Assembly: GCF_018207095.1 (NCBI RefSeq)
Contig: NZ_QOCZ01000049.1
Span: 1 to 32,024 of the forward strand
Length of the DNA: 32,024 nt
Origin: Nocardiopsis sp. MG754419
GTDB taxonomy: Bacteria > Actinomycetota > Actinomycetes > Streptosporangiales > Streptosporangiaceae
Direction of reading: 5' to 3'
A program made the translations under genes and the position numbers. Position 1 is the first letter of the stretch. Every line of letters begins with the position of its first letter. The notes below the pieces were generated by a model, which did not search any database, was not told the DNA's origin, and was given only the letters and a program-made list of their open reading frames with translations. This document shows, in pieces, positions 1 through 6,757 of this stretch.

Positions 1-27
1 CCCTGGTCCCGCCCCGGCCGCCACCGC

Positions 28-33
28 TACGCT
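28..33 (+). promoter_or_regulatory. candidate -10 box for a leaderless response-regulator mRNA
   Basis: The hexamer TACGCT fits the actinobacterial TANNNT -10 pattern and lies 7 nt before the ATG at 41, so transcription would begin at or next to the start codon. No Shine-Dalgarno sequence is visible. The -35 region is weak. If real, the regulator is transcribed on its own and not from an upstream kinase gene. Confidence 0.4.
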
Positions 34-40
34 CGGCGGC

Positions 41-706
41 ATGGACGGCGAGAACATCCGGGTACTGGTGGTGGACGACCACCCCATGTGGCTCGACGCG
101 GTCGCCCGCGACCTCGGTGAGGCCGGGGTGACGGTGGTGGGGACCGCCGGCGACGGCGCCAAGGCGCTGCGCATCGCGCCCGCGGCCCGCCCCACCCTGG
201 CCGTGGTGGACCTGCACCTGCCCGACACCACCGGGGTGGAGCTCACCGCCGCCCTCGTGGCCCTGCCCGATCCGCCACGCGTCCTGGTGCTGTCGGCCAG
301 TGGGGAGAGCGAGGACGTCCTGGCGGCGGTCAAGGCCGGCGCCACCGGCTACCTCGTCAAGTCCGCCGGGCGCGAGGAACTGCTGGACGCGGTCCGCCGG
401 GTCCACGCCGGGGAGGCGGTCTACACTCCCGGACTGGCCGGTCTGGTCCTCGGGGAGTACCGTCGGTTGTCGACCGAGGACGACCGGGCCCGGGAGGGGA
501 CCGAAACGGCGCCGCGACTCACCCCCCGTGAGACCGAGGTGCTGCGGTTGGTGGCCAAGGGGCTGGCGTACAAGCAGATCGCGCGGCGTCTCGACATCTC
601 GCACCGCACCGTGCAGAACCACGTGCAGAACACCCTCACCAAACTCCAGCTGCACAACCGCGTGGAACTGGTGCGCTACGCCATCGATCAGGGTCTGGAC
701 GGCTGA
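41..706 (+). CDS. NarL/FixJ-family DNA-binding response regulator
   Basis: Two-component response regulator of 221 residues that would bind DNA after phosphorylation by a histidine kinase. The N-terminal receiver has the acidic pair D12/D13, the phosphoacceptor D57 in VVDLHLP, S85 at the Thr/Ser switch and K107 in YLVKSA. The C-terminal LuxR helix-turn-helix (about 155-215) reads LTPRETEVLRLVAKG...SHRTVQNHVQNTLTKL. All key receiver residues are present, so it should be phosphorylated normally. Genes of this type usually sit directly behind a NarL-type kinase gene. The first 40 bases contain no stop codon in any forward frame and no kinase end is visible. A kinase of the right class lies 5 kb away on the other strand (5609-6706). 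Position next to pfkA recalls the MacRS pair beside pfkA2 in Streptomyces coelicolor; that assignment is from memory. Confidence 0.93.
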   Translation: MDGENIRVLVVDDHPMWLDAVARDLGEAGVTVVGTAGDGAKALRIAPAARPTLAVVDLHLPDTTGVELTAALVALPDPPRVLVLSASGESEDVLAAVKAGATGYLVKSAGREELLDAVRRVHAGEAVYTPGLAGLVLGEYRRLSTEDDRAREGTETAPRLTPRETEVLRLVAKGLAYKQIARRLDISHRTVQNHVQNTLTKLQLHNRVELVRYAIDQGLDG

Positions 707-728
707 GCGGGGACCGTTCGGGCCCCGC
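707..728 (+). terminator. possible weak terminator after the response regulator
   Basis: A 6-bp GC stem (GCGGGG / CCCCGC) with a 10-nt loop starts right after the stop codon. A second short hairpin built on CGTCCG / CGGACG follows within 30 nt. Neither has a T tract, so termination is only possible. Confidence 0.3.
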
Positions 729-806
729 GATCGGGCCGTCCGGCACTTTCGGACGCCCCCGTCACCTGGTGGGGTGTGGGTTTCGGAAGTCCTTTCCCGC
801 GCGGGG

Positions 807-836
807 TTGGCCCGGGATCCCCGCGCCCACTATGGT
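807..836 (+). promoter_or_regulatory. candidate pfkA promoter
   Basis: TTGGCC (807-812) and TATGGT (831-836) are separated by 18 nt and fit a vegetative sigma promoter. Transcription would start near 843, giving a 5' leader of about 50 nt that ends in the GAGGAG ribosome binding site just before the ATG at 892. The -10 hexamer lies inside the palindrome at 831-846. Confidence 0.45.
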
Positions 837-846
837 CTAGACCATA
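831..846. promoter_or_regulatory. perfect 16-bp palindrome, DasR-responsive element (dre)-like operator
   Basis: TATGGTCTAGACCATA is a perfect palindrome. Its 12-bp core TGGTCTAGACCA (833-844) is the core of the dre consensus bound by the GntR-family regulator DasR, which controls N-acetylglucosamine and chitin metabolism in streptomycetes. It overlaps the candidate -10 box of pfkA, as expected for a repressor site. The match is seen in the sequence; DasR binding is inference. Confidence 0.75.
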
Positions 847-891
847 CGGTGCCCAGCACCGTGAACACATCGAACGTCGAGGAGAAGTCGT

Positions 892-1917
892 ATGCGAGTC
901 GGGGTGCTGACCGGTGGCGGAGACTGCCCGGGTCTGAACGCGGTGATCCGCGCCGTGGTCCGTAAGGGCATCAAGGACTACGGCTACGAGTTCATCGGTT
1001 TCCGGGACGGCTGGCGCGGGCCCCTGGAGGGCGACACCATGCCGCTGGACATCAGCGCCGTGCGCGGCATCCTGCCGCGCGGCGGGACCATCCTCGGTTC
1101 CTCCCGGACCAACCTCATGAAGATCGAGGGCGGCGTCGAGCGGGTCAAGGACAACATGGCCGGCCTGGGCGTGGACGCCCTGATCGCCATCGGCGGCGAG
1201 GACACCCTCGGGGTGGCCCGTCAGCTGCACGACCGCGGCGTCAACGTCGTGGGCGTGCCCAAGACCATCGACAACGACCTCAACGCCACGGACTACACGT
1301 TCGGGTTCGACACCGCGGTCAACATCGCCATGGAGGCGATCGACCGGCTGCACACCACCGCCGAGTCCCACCACCGCGCCCTGGTCGTGGAGGTCATGGG
1401 CCGACACGCCGGTTGGATCGCGCTGCACTCGGGCATGGCCGCGGGCGCCAACGTCATCCTCATCCCCGAGCGGCCCTTCGACATCCACGAGGTCGTCAAG
1501 CACGTCGAGAGCCGCTTCGAGACCCAGTACGCCCCCATCATCGTGGTCGCCGAGGGTGCTCACCCCAAGGAGGGCCAGATGGAGTTGGCCACCGGGGAGA
1601 CCGACTCCTTCGGGCACGTGCGCCTGGGCGGCATCGGCCAGACCCTGGCCGACGAGATCGAGAAGCGCACCGGCAAGGAGGCCCGCTCGGTCGTGCTGGG
1701 TCACGTCCAGCGCGGCGGCACCCCCACCGCCTTCGACCGGGTGCTCGCCACCCGCCTGGGCGTGAACGCCATCGACGCCGTGCACGACGAGACCTTCGGC
1801 AAGATGGTCGGGTTGCAGGGCACCGACATCGTCCGGGTCGACCTGGCCGAGGCCACCGACACCCTCAAGACGGTTCCGGCCGAGCGCTACGAGGAGGCCG
1901 AGGTCTTCTTCGGCTGA
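892..1917 (+). CDS. pfkA: 6-phosphofructokinase, probable PPi-dependent type
   Basis: Cytoplasmic glycolytic enzyme of 341 residues that phosphorylates fructose 6-phosphate at C1. Visible motifs are the phosphate-donor loop GGGDCPG (8-14), catalytic TIDND (125-129, base D127), MGRHAGW (169-175) and the C-terminal GHVQRGG loop. Numbering coincides with the E. coli enzyme. Residue 104 is Asp (GGED, codon 1201-1203) and residue 124 is Lys (PKTIDND). ATP enzymes have Gly104; Asp104 together with Lys124 is the established mark of PPi-dependent enzymes such as that of Amycolatopsis methanolica, so pyrophosphate is the likely donor and the reaction may be reversible. The start is set by GAGGAG 7-8 nt upstream. 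A DasR-like operator overlaps the promoter and a hairpin terminator follows at 1945-1970. Donor choice is inferred and could be tested by enzyme assay. Confidence 0.95.
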   Translation: MRVGVLTGGGDCPGLNAVIRAVVRKGIKDYGYEFIGFRDGWRGPLEGDTMPLDISAVRGILPRGGTILGSSRTNLMKIEGGVERVKDNMAGLGVDALIAIGGEDTLGVARQLHDRGVNVVGVPKTIDNDLNATDYTFGFDTAVNIAMEAIDRLHTTAESHHRALVVEVMGRHAGWIALHSGMAAGANVILIPERPFDIHEVVKHVESRFETQYAPIIVVAEGAHPKEGQMELATGETDSFGHVRLGGIGQTLADEIEKRTGKEARSVVLGHVQRGGTPTAFDRVLATRLGVNAIDAVHDETFGKMVGLQGTDIVRVDLAEATDTLKTVPAERYEEAEVFFG

Positions 1918-1944
1918 CCGAAGGAGCCCTCGCGACCCCCATCA

Positions 1945-1970
1945 CGGCCTCTCCCCACCGGGAGGGGCCG
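1945..1970 (+). terminator. hairpin terminator after pfkA
   Basis: An 11-bp stem (left arm from 1945, right arm ending at 1970, one G-T wobble) closes a 4-nt loop about 28 nt after the pfkA stop. There is no clear T tract, which is common in high-GC actinomycetes. Confidence 0.6.
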
Positions 1971-2153
1971 TTCGCGCGTCCGGGGCGGGGTGGCGCGTGC
2001 CTCATCCCGGACGGGGTGCGGACGGGAATGTACCGAGCGCTCCCGGGATTGTTCGATACTGGAAGGAAGCGGTGGACGCGCCCGGTCCCGCCGCAGCACG
2101 CCCCTCCCCCTCTCACCGGGCACGAAGCACCGTCTTTTCCGGAGGTAAGCAGC

Positions 2154-3446
2154 ATGTCCGCGTCGCTGGAGTCCGCGCAGCTCCCCGCAACCGAGGCCGG
2201 AGCCGACGCCGGGCTCGGCGAGCTCTGCGTGTTGATGAAGCTCGGCGAGATCGTTCTCAAGGGCTCCAACCGCAAGTTGTTCGAGCGTCGCCTGCACAAC
2301 AACATCCGCTCCTCGGTCCGTGACATCGGCGACGTCAGGCTCTCCCAGCGCGGCGCCGGCGTGATCATCGTGCGCAAGCCCGACGCCTCGGACCTGGAGG
2401 TCGCCGAGATCGCCGACCGCATGGCCAACGTCATGGGCGTGGTCTGGGTGCACCTGGTGCGTCGCGTCCGCAAGGACCTCGACGCCATCGTGGACGTGTC
2501 CGTGCGCTCCCTGGCCGACCGCGAGGGCACCTTCGCGGTGCGCGCCCGCCGTCGCGACAAGCGCTTCGAGATGAACTCGGGCGAGCTGGCCGGGTACCTC
2601 GGCTCCAAGATCATCGAGGCGCACGGCTACAAGGTGAACCTCAAGCGTCCCGACAACACCCTCCACGTCGAGATCGACAAGGACGAGGCGTTCGTCTTCA
2701 CCGACGGGGTCCCCGGTCAGGGCGGGCTGCCGGCCGGCATGAGCGGACGCGGCCTGGTGCTGATGTCGGGTGGCATCGACTCGCCCGTGGCCGCCCACCG
2801 GATGATCCGGCGCGGTCTGAAGGTCGACTTTCTGCACTTCTCGGGGATGCCCTTCACCGGCCCCGAGTCGATCTACAAGGCCTACAGCCTGGTCCGGCAG
2901 ATCGACCGTTACCAGGTGGGGTCGCGCCTGTTCGTCGTGCCCTTCGGCAAGGCCCAGCAGCAGCTGAAGAGCTCCGGTATCGAGCGACTCCAGATCGTCG
3001 CCCAGCGCCGGCTCATGCTCAAGACCGCCGAGGCGCTCGCCGACGACCTGGGCGCGGAGTGCCTGATCACCGGGGACGCCCTCGGGCAGGTCTCCAGCCA
3101 GACGATGGCCAACCTCACCGCCCTGGACGACGCGGTCGACCTGCCGATCCTGCGCCCCCTCATCGGCATGGACAAGACCGAGATCATGGACCAGGCCCGC
3201 CGGATCGGGACGCTGGCGATCTCCGAACTGCCCGACGAGGACTGCTGCACCATGCTGACCCCGCGTCAGGTGGAGACCGCCGCCAAGATCGGCGATCTGC
3301 GCCAGATCGAGAAGCGTCTGGACGCCGAGGAGCTGGCCGAGCACCTGGTCACCACGGCCCAGGTGCACAAGCCCAGCTTCCTGGGTGAGGCGACCCCCAC
3401 GAAGGGCGTCGTCCCGGCCGCGGCCACCGCCGTGCCCGTCGTCTGA
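2154..3446 (+). CDS. thiI: tRNA uracil 4-sulfurtransferase ThiI
   Basis: ATP-dependent enzyme that makes 4-thiouridine at position 8 of tRNA and, in some bacteria, feeds sulfur to thiamine thiazole synthesis. The protein has 430 residues: a ferredoxin-like/THUMP RNA-binding region (about 30-180), then the PP-loop pyrophosphatase domain with SGGIDS (205-210), GDALGQVSSQT (307-317) and the Cys pair C364/C365 in DEDCCTMLTP. There is no C-terminal rhodanese domain as in the 482-residue E. coli enzyme, so the sulfur-relay cysteine must come from another protein or from C364/C365. Start at 2154 is chosen because of the GGAGG at 2141-2145; the open frame runs far upstream through pfkA but is not coding there. 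It is co-directional with pfkA but separated by a terminator. Confidence 0.94.
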   Translation: MSASLESAQLPATEAGADAGLGELCVLMKLGEIVLKGSNRKLFERRLHNNIRSSVRDIGDVRLSQRGAGVIIVRKPDASDLEVAEIADRMANVMGVVWVHLVRRVRKDLDAIVDVSVRSLADREGTFAVRARRRDKRFEMNSGELAGYLGSKIIEAHGYKVNLKRPDNTLHVEIDKDEAFVFTDGVPGQGGLPAGMSGRGLVLMSGGIDSPVAAHRMIRRGLKVDFLHFSGMPFTGPESIYKAYSLVRQIDRYQVGSRLFVVPFGKAQQQLKSSGIERLQIVAQRRLMLKTAEALADDLGAECLITGDALGQVSSQTMANLTALDDAVDLPILRPLIGMDKTEIMDQARRIGTLAISELPDEDCCTMLTPRQVETAAKIGDLRQIEKRLDAEELAEHLVTTAQVHKPSFLGEATPTKGVVPAAATAVPVV

Positions 3447-3460
3447 CCCACGATCCGAGA

Positions 3461-3494
3461 ACGGAGCGGCGCCCCGGCCGGGGCGCCGCTCCGT
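3461..3494. terminator. bidirectional terminator between thiI and aroF
   Basis: A perfect 34-nt palindrome (15-17 bp stem, minimal GGCC loop) lies between the convergent stops of thiI (3446) and the DAHP synthase gene (3518). It can form on either RNA strand. Confidence 0.8.
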
Positions 3495-3517
3495 CGTCGT
3501 TGGGGCCTTCCCGCCGG

Positions 3518-4564
3518 TTACAGGGCGGCGAGTTCCCGACCCGGGGCCGGGGTGAGGGTGCGTCCACTCAGGGTGGCCAGGGTGCCGGCCAGGTCGCGCA
3601 ACGCGGCCAGGTCCTCCTCGACCAGTGCCTGGGGGCCGTCGCACAGGGCCGTCTCGGGGTTCGGGTGCACGTCCACGATGACGCCGTCGGCGCCGATGGC
3701 GATGGCCGCGCGCGACAGCGGCAGCACCAGGTCGCGCTTGCCGCCGGAGTGGGACGGGTCGACGATCACCGGCAGGTGGGTGAGGTTCTGCGCCACCGGG
3801 ACGGCACTGATGTCCAGGGTGTTGCGGGTGGCCTTCTCGAAGGTACGGATGCCGCGCTCGCACAGGACGATGTCGAGGTTGCCGCGCTGGGCGATGTACT
3901 CGGCGGCCATCAACCACTCCTCGATGGTGGCGCTCATGCCGCGCTTGAGCAGGACGGGCTTGCCCGCGTCACCGACGGCCTGGAGCAGGGCGAAGTTCTG
4001 CATGTTGCGGGTGCCGACCTGGAGCATGTCCGCGTAGGACGCGACCAGTTCGACGTCGGCGGCGTCCACGACCTCGGTGACGATGGGCATGCCGGTCTCG
4101 GCCCGCACGTCCGAGAGGATCTTCAGGCCCTGCTCGCCCAGCCCCTGGAAGGCGTACGGGGAGGTGCGGGGCTTGTAGGCGCCGCCGCGCAGCAGGGCGG
4201 CACCGGCGGCCTCGGCCATGCGGGCCGCCGCGAGGGTCTGTTCGGGGGTCTCGACCGCGCACGGGCCGGCGATGACGGTCATGTGCTCGCCGCCGATCGG
4301 TACGCCCCGGACGCTGACGACGGTGCGGCTGTCGTGGTTCTCGCGGCTGACCAGCTTGTAGGGCGCGGAGATGCGCAGGACGTCGCCGACACCGGGGCGG
4401 GCGGCCAGGCCCAGGTCCTGGAACCGCTCGACGTCGCCGACGAGTCCGATGATCGTCCTGCTCACACCTCGGGTCACGTACGCCTCACCCCCGGCGGAGG
4501 TGACCAGCTCGACGAGCGCGTCGATGTTGTCGGCGGTGGCGTCCGGCGCCATAACGATGACCAT
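3518..4564 (-). CDS. aroF: 3-deoxy-7-phosphoheptulonate (DAHP) synthase, type I with N-terminal regulatory domain
   Basis: First enzyme of the shikimate pathway; condenses phosphoenolpyruvate with erythrose 4-phosphate. The protein has 348 residues: a ferredoxin-like N-terminal domain (about 1-70) typical of the AroA I-beta group, then a TIM barrel with GPC (100-102), KPRTSPY (131-137), GTRN (184-187), KRG (207-209) and DPSHSGG (269-275). These are the substrate- and metal-binding motifs of the family. The start ATG at 4564 has AGGGA about 8 nt upstream. The gene stands alone on the minus strand behind a 200-nt leader that encodes an aromatic-rich leader peptide (4696-4767) and a terminator (4651-4676). 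Synthesis is therefore probably controlled by attenuation in response to charged Phe, Trp and Tyr tRNAs. Confidence 0.95.
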   Translation of the reverse strand: MVIVMAPDATADNIDALVELVTSAGGEAYVTRGVSRTIIGLVGDVERFQDLGLAARPGVGDVLRISAPYKLVSRENHDSRTVVSVRGVPIGGEHMTVIAGPCAVETPEQTLAAARMAEAAGAALLRGGAYKPRTSPYAFQGLGEQGLKILSDVRAETGMPIVTEVVDAADVELVASYADMLQVGTRNMQNFALLQAVGDAGKPVLLKRGMSATIEEWLMAAEYIAQRGNLDIVLCERGIRTFEKATRNTLDISAVPVAQNLTHLPVIVDPSHSGGKRDLVLPLSRAAIAIGADGVIVDVHPNPETALCDGPQALVEEDLAALRDLAGTLATLSGRTLTPAPGRELAAL

Positions 4565-4644
4565 GTGGGTTGTCCCTGTTCGTCGGTTGGGCGGCTGTGC
4601 CGCGCGGTCCTCGGTGCCCGGCCGGTCCGGTCCGGGACGAACAC

Positions 4645-4676
4645 GAAGAAGCCCCGGGCCTGTACCGGCCCGGGGC
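4645..4676 (-). terminator. attenuator terminator upstream of aroF
   Basis: On the minus strand a perfect 10-bp GC stem (4676-4667 with 4660-4651, 6-nt loop) is followed by TTCTTC. It lies between the leader-peptide stop (4696) and the aroF start (4564). Its 5' arm and loop (4671-4663, GGGCCGGTA) are exactly complementary to TACCGGCCC inside the leader coding region (4737-4729), which gives a competing antiterminator. Confidence 0.82.
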
Positions 4677-4695
4677 TCCTGGGAAGTCGTCTGTG

Positions 4696-4767
4696 TCAGC
4701 GCAGGGCTTTACAGGCGACCGGGGAGATGGGCCGGTAGCCATAAAAGCGCCAAAAGTTCCGCTGCAT
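4696..4767 (-). CDS. aromatic amino acid leader peptide of the aroF attenuator
   Basis: A 23-residue open frame (ATG at 4767-4765, TGA at 4698-4696) whose centre reads NFWRFYGYRP: five aromatic residues out of seven, covering Phe, Trp and Tyr. It stops 19 nt before a GC-rich terminator and 131 nt before aroF. Segments of the leader RNA form mutually exclusive structures. GGCTACCGG pairs with CCGGTCGCC within the coding region (8 of 9 pairs), and TACCGGCCC pairs with the terminator 5' arm (9 of 9). This is the layout of ribosome-stalling transcription attenuation. A -10-like TATAGT ends 7 nt before the ATG and no ribosome binding site is seen, so the peptide is probably translated from a leaderless transcript. 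Interpretation is inference; the sequence elements are seen directly. Confidence 0.85.
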   Translation of the reverse strand: MQRNFWRFYGYRPISPVACKALR

Positions 4768-4774
4768 GGCTGTG

Positions 4775-4780
4775 ACTATA
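4775..4780 (-). promoter_or_regulatory. candidate -10 box of the aroF attenuator transcript
   Basis: TATAGT on the minus strand ends 7 nt before the leader-peptide ATG. Transcription would then begin at the start codon. No good -35 hexamer is evident. Confidence 0.5.
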
Positions 4781-4939
4781 GCGCACGCTCGCGGCGGGCA
4801 CGCACACCCGGGGTGAGTGACCTGTCTCTCGTCCTCGCCTGAAAGGATGGCCGCAGCGGCGGTTCCCACACGGGCGTGGGAGCGCGCGCGGTCCGTCGGC
4901 GGCCGCCGACGGACGAGCGAGCCTTGCAGGGGGAACGGA

Positions 4940-5572
4940 GTGTCCGACGGGACGGAGGCGGAGAGCGCGGGGACCGGTCCGAGCGGACTGCCGCCGGGAC
5001 AGGCGGTGCGCCGTGAGCACAAGCCACTGCACTATGGACGGGTTCCCTCCTTCCGACCGCAGCGGTGGGACTTCCGTGTGTTCGGGGCGACGGAGTCGCT
5101 GGGCACCTACCGGTGGGACTGGGAGGAGTTCGCGGAGCTTCCCCGCGCCCGGGAGGTGCGCGACTTCCACTGCGTGATGCGTTTCAGCGTGCCGGACGTG
5201 CCCTGGGGCGGGGTGCGCAGCAGCGACCTGGTGCGACTCGCGCCTCCCGCCCCGGAGGCCACCCACGTGATGGCCTGGGGCGAGTACGGCTACAGCGCCA
5301 ACATGCGGATGGACGACTTCCTGGGCGACGCGGTACTGCTGGCCACCCACCGCGACGGCGTGCCCCTCACCCCCGAACACGGGTTCCCGCTGCGTCTGGT
5401 GGTCCCGCACCTGTACGGCTGGAAGAGCGTGAAGTGGCTGCGCTCGGTGGAGTACATGGTGGGCGACCGACGCGGGTTCTGGGAGGAACGCGGGTACCAC
5501 AACCGCGCCGACCCCTGGAGCGAGGAGCGGTTCTCCCACCAGGAGGGTCCCGGCGACGGCCCGCCCCTGTGA
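4940..5572 (+). CDS. sulfite oxidase-like molybdopterin oxidoreductase
   Basis: Protein of 210 residues from the oxidoreductase molybdopterin-binding (YuiH/YedY-like) family. It carries only the Mo-cofactor domain, with no heme domain, signal peptide or membrane segment. C78 in DFHCVMRFSVPDVPWGGV aligns with the Mo-coordinating cysteine of the family; H77 and the WGGV element are also typical. LYGWKSVKWLRSVEYM near the C terminus matches the conserved family end, followed by a short polar tail. Substrate is unknown; the name reflects fold only. The GTG start at 4940 is preferred because AGGGGG lies 6-7 nt upstream and family members are about this long. An ATG-initiated frame from 4817 would add 41 unlikely residues and collide with the divergent leader promoter. 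Confidence 0.88.
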   Translation: MSDGTEAESAGTGPSGLPPGQAVRREHKPLHYGRVPSFRPQRWDFRVFGATESLGTYRWDWEEFAELPRAREVRDFHCVMRFSVPDVPWGGVRSSDLVRLAPPAPEATHVMAWGEYGYSANMRMDDFLGDAVLLATHRDGVPLTPEHGFPLRLVVPHLYGWKSVKWLRSVEYMVGDRRGFWEERGYHNRADPWSEERFSHQEGPGDGPPL

Positions 5573-5577
5573 GCCGG

Positions 5578-5603
5578 GCCCGCGGTGGTTCGGGAGCGCG
5601 GGC
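5578..5603. terminator. possible terminator between convergent genes
   Basis: GCCCGCG (5578-5584) pairs with CGCGGGC (5597-5603) around a 12-nt loop, just after the stop of the sulfite-oxidase-like gene and before the stop of the kinase gene. There is no T tract. Confidence 0.35.
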
Positions 5604-5608
5604 GCCGT

Positions 5609-6706
5609 TCAGTCGCCGCGGCGGGGCACCCGCATCTCGAGCTCGGTGCCCTCACCCGGGTCGCTGTGGACCCCGGTGGTCCCGCCCAGGTCGCGCACGC
5701 GCCCCAGGATGGACTGAGCGACCCCCAGACGCCCCTCGGCGCGCGCCCGCTCCAACCGTTCCGCCGGGATGCCGGGACCGTCGTCGCGCACGGTGACCAC
5801 GACCGCGTCGGGTTCGTCCTCCACCAGGACCCAGGCACGGGTGCCCTCCGGGCAGTGCCGTGCGACGTTGTCCAGGGCGGCCGCCACCGCGGCGGCCAGC
5901 TCACGGGCGGTGTGCTCGGGCAACAGGACGCGGGTGGCGGGCGCGGCCACGGTGACCAGGACCGACTCCAGGGGGCGCAGGAGGTCGCGGAGGTCGACGG
6001 GGCCCGCCGTGGCGCGGGGTGCGTCCCGGTCCTGCGCGGCGGTGTCGAGTCCGTCGGTGATCAGCGAACGGAGTCGGACCTCCTGTTCCCCCGACATCCG
6101 CCCCAGCTCGGCCGCCTCACCGCCGATCTCGTCGCCACGACGGCGGACCAGGGCCAGGACCTGCAACACCGAGTCGTGGATGGACCGGGCCAGCTGCTCG
6201 CGTTCACGGATGCGCGCCTCGAGGATGACGGCCTGGGTGAAACGTTCCTCGGCCTGTCCGGCCACCCGTGCCATGTAGCCCACGGCCAGTCCCGCCAGCA
6301 GCAACAGGACCACGCCTCGGGCCGTGGCGGCGGTGATGGCGGCGTCCATGACCACGCGCAGCGTGAGGTCGGCGAACCCGTAGGCCAGGGCGACGACGGC
6401 CGCACCGCGCCGCCCCCAGATGACGCCGGCGGACAACGCCGCCCCGGCGAACCAGTAGCCGCTCAGGGGCGGGGCCTGCGTGAGGTAGAAGGGGGTGGCG
6501 GCCAGGGCGGTGGCGAACAGGCACCCGAACGTGACCAGGAGGTCGGCGCACAGGAAGCGTGACGTGCGCCGGGCCGGGTCGGCGTAGACCCGTTGGGTGG
6601 TCAGGGTCCAGACGGCCATCACCGACAGGACCGACCACGCGACCCAGGGGCGGTCCAGGTACTGGTGGTGCTGGACGACCAGGACGACAGCGTACGCCAG
6701 GGCCAC
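5609..6706 (-). CDS. NarL-type (HisKA_3) membrane sensor histidine kinase, orphan
   Basis: Sensor kinase of 365 residues from the GTG at 6706. The N-terminal half holds about five hydrophobic membrane segments (1-150). It is followed by a HisKA_3-like dimerization helix with the phospho-acceptor H177 in SIHDSVLQVLALV, and a HATPase domain with an N box (N280 in ALDNVARH), G1 (DDGPGI, 309-314) and a G2-like GRLGV. Kinases of this class phosphorylate NarL/LuxR regulators. None is adjacent; the nearest is at 41-706 on the opposite strand. Sixteen in-frame codons upstream (from 6754, LGFDVPLWRAFALFRA) look like coding sequence of this family. They can only be reached from a CTG at 6754, which would start just after the upstream stop (6758). 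The true start is therefore uncertain. It resembles MacS of Streptomyces; that name is tentative. Confidence 0.9.
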   Translation of the reverse strand: MALAYAVVLVVQHHQYLDRPWVAWSVLSVMAVWTLTTQRVYADPARRTSRFLCADLLVTFGCLFATALAATPFYLTQAPPLSGYWFAGAALSAGVIWGRRGAAVVALAYGFADLTLRVVMDAAITAATARGVVLLLLAGLAVGYMARVAGQAEERFTQAVILEARIREREQLARSIHDSVLQVLALVRRRGDEIGGEAAELGRMSGEQEVRLRSLITDGLDTAAQDRDAPRATAGPVDLRDLLRPLESVLVTVAAPATRVLLPEHTARELAAAVAAALDNVARHCPEGTRAWVLVEDEPDAVVVTVRDDGPGIPAERLERARAEGRLGVAQSILGRVRDLGGTTGVHSDPGEGTELEMRVPRRGD

Positions 6707-6757
6707 GGCGCGGAAGAGGGCGAAGGCGCGCCAGAGGGGGACGTCGAAGCCCAGGGC

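Noticed and set aside
688-1785. Long antisense open frames over pfkA, thiI, aroF, fadD, qcr and P60 genes
   Set aside because: They are mirror frames of GC-rich coding DNA with His/Gly/Asp/Val-rich products and no ribosome sites.
4817-4939. Upstream start at 4817 for the sulfite-oxidase-like gene
   Set aside because: The added residues are low-quality and overlap the region upstream of the divergent leader promoter; GTG 4940 has a ribosome site.
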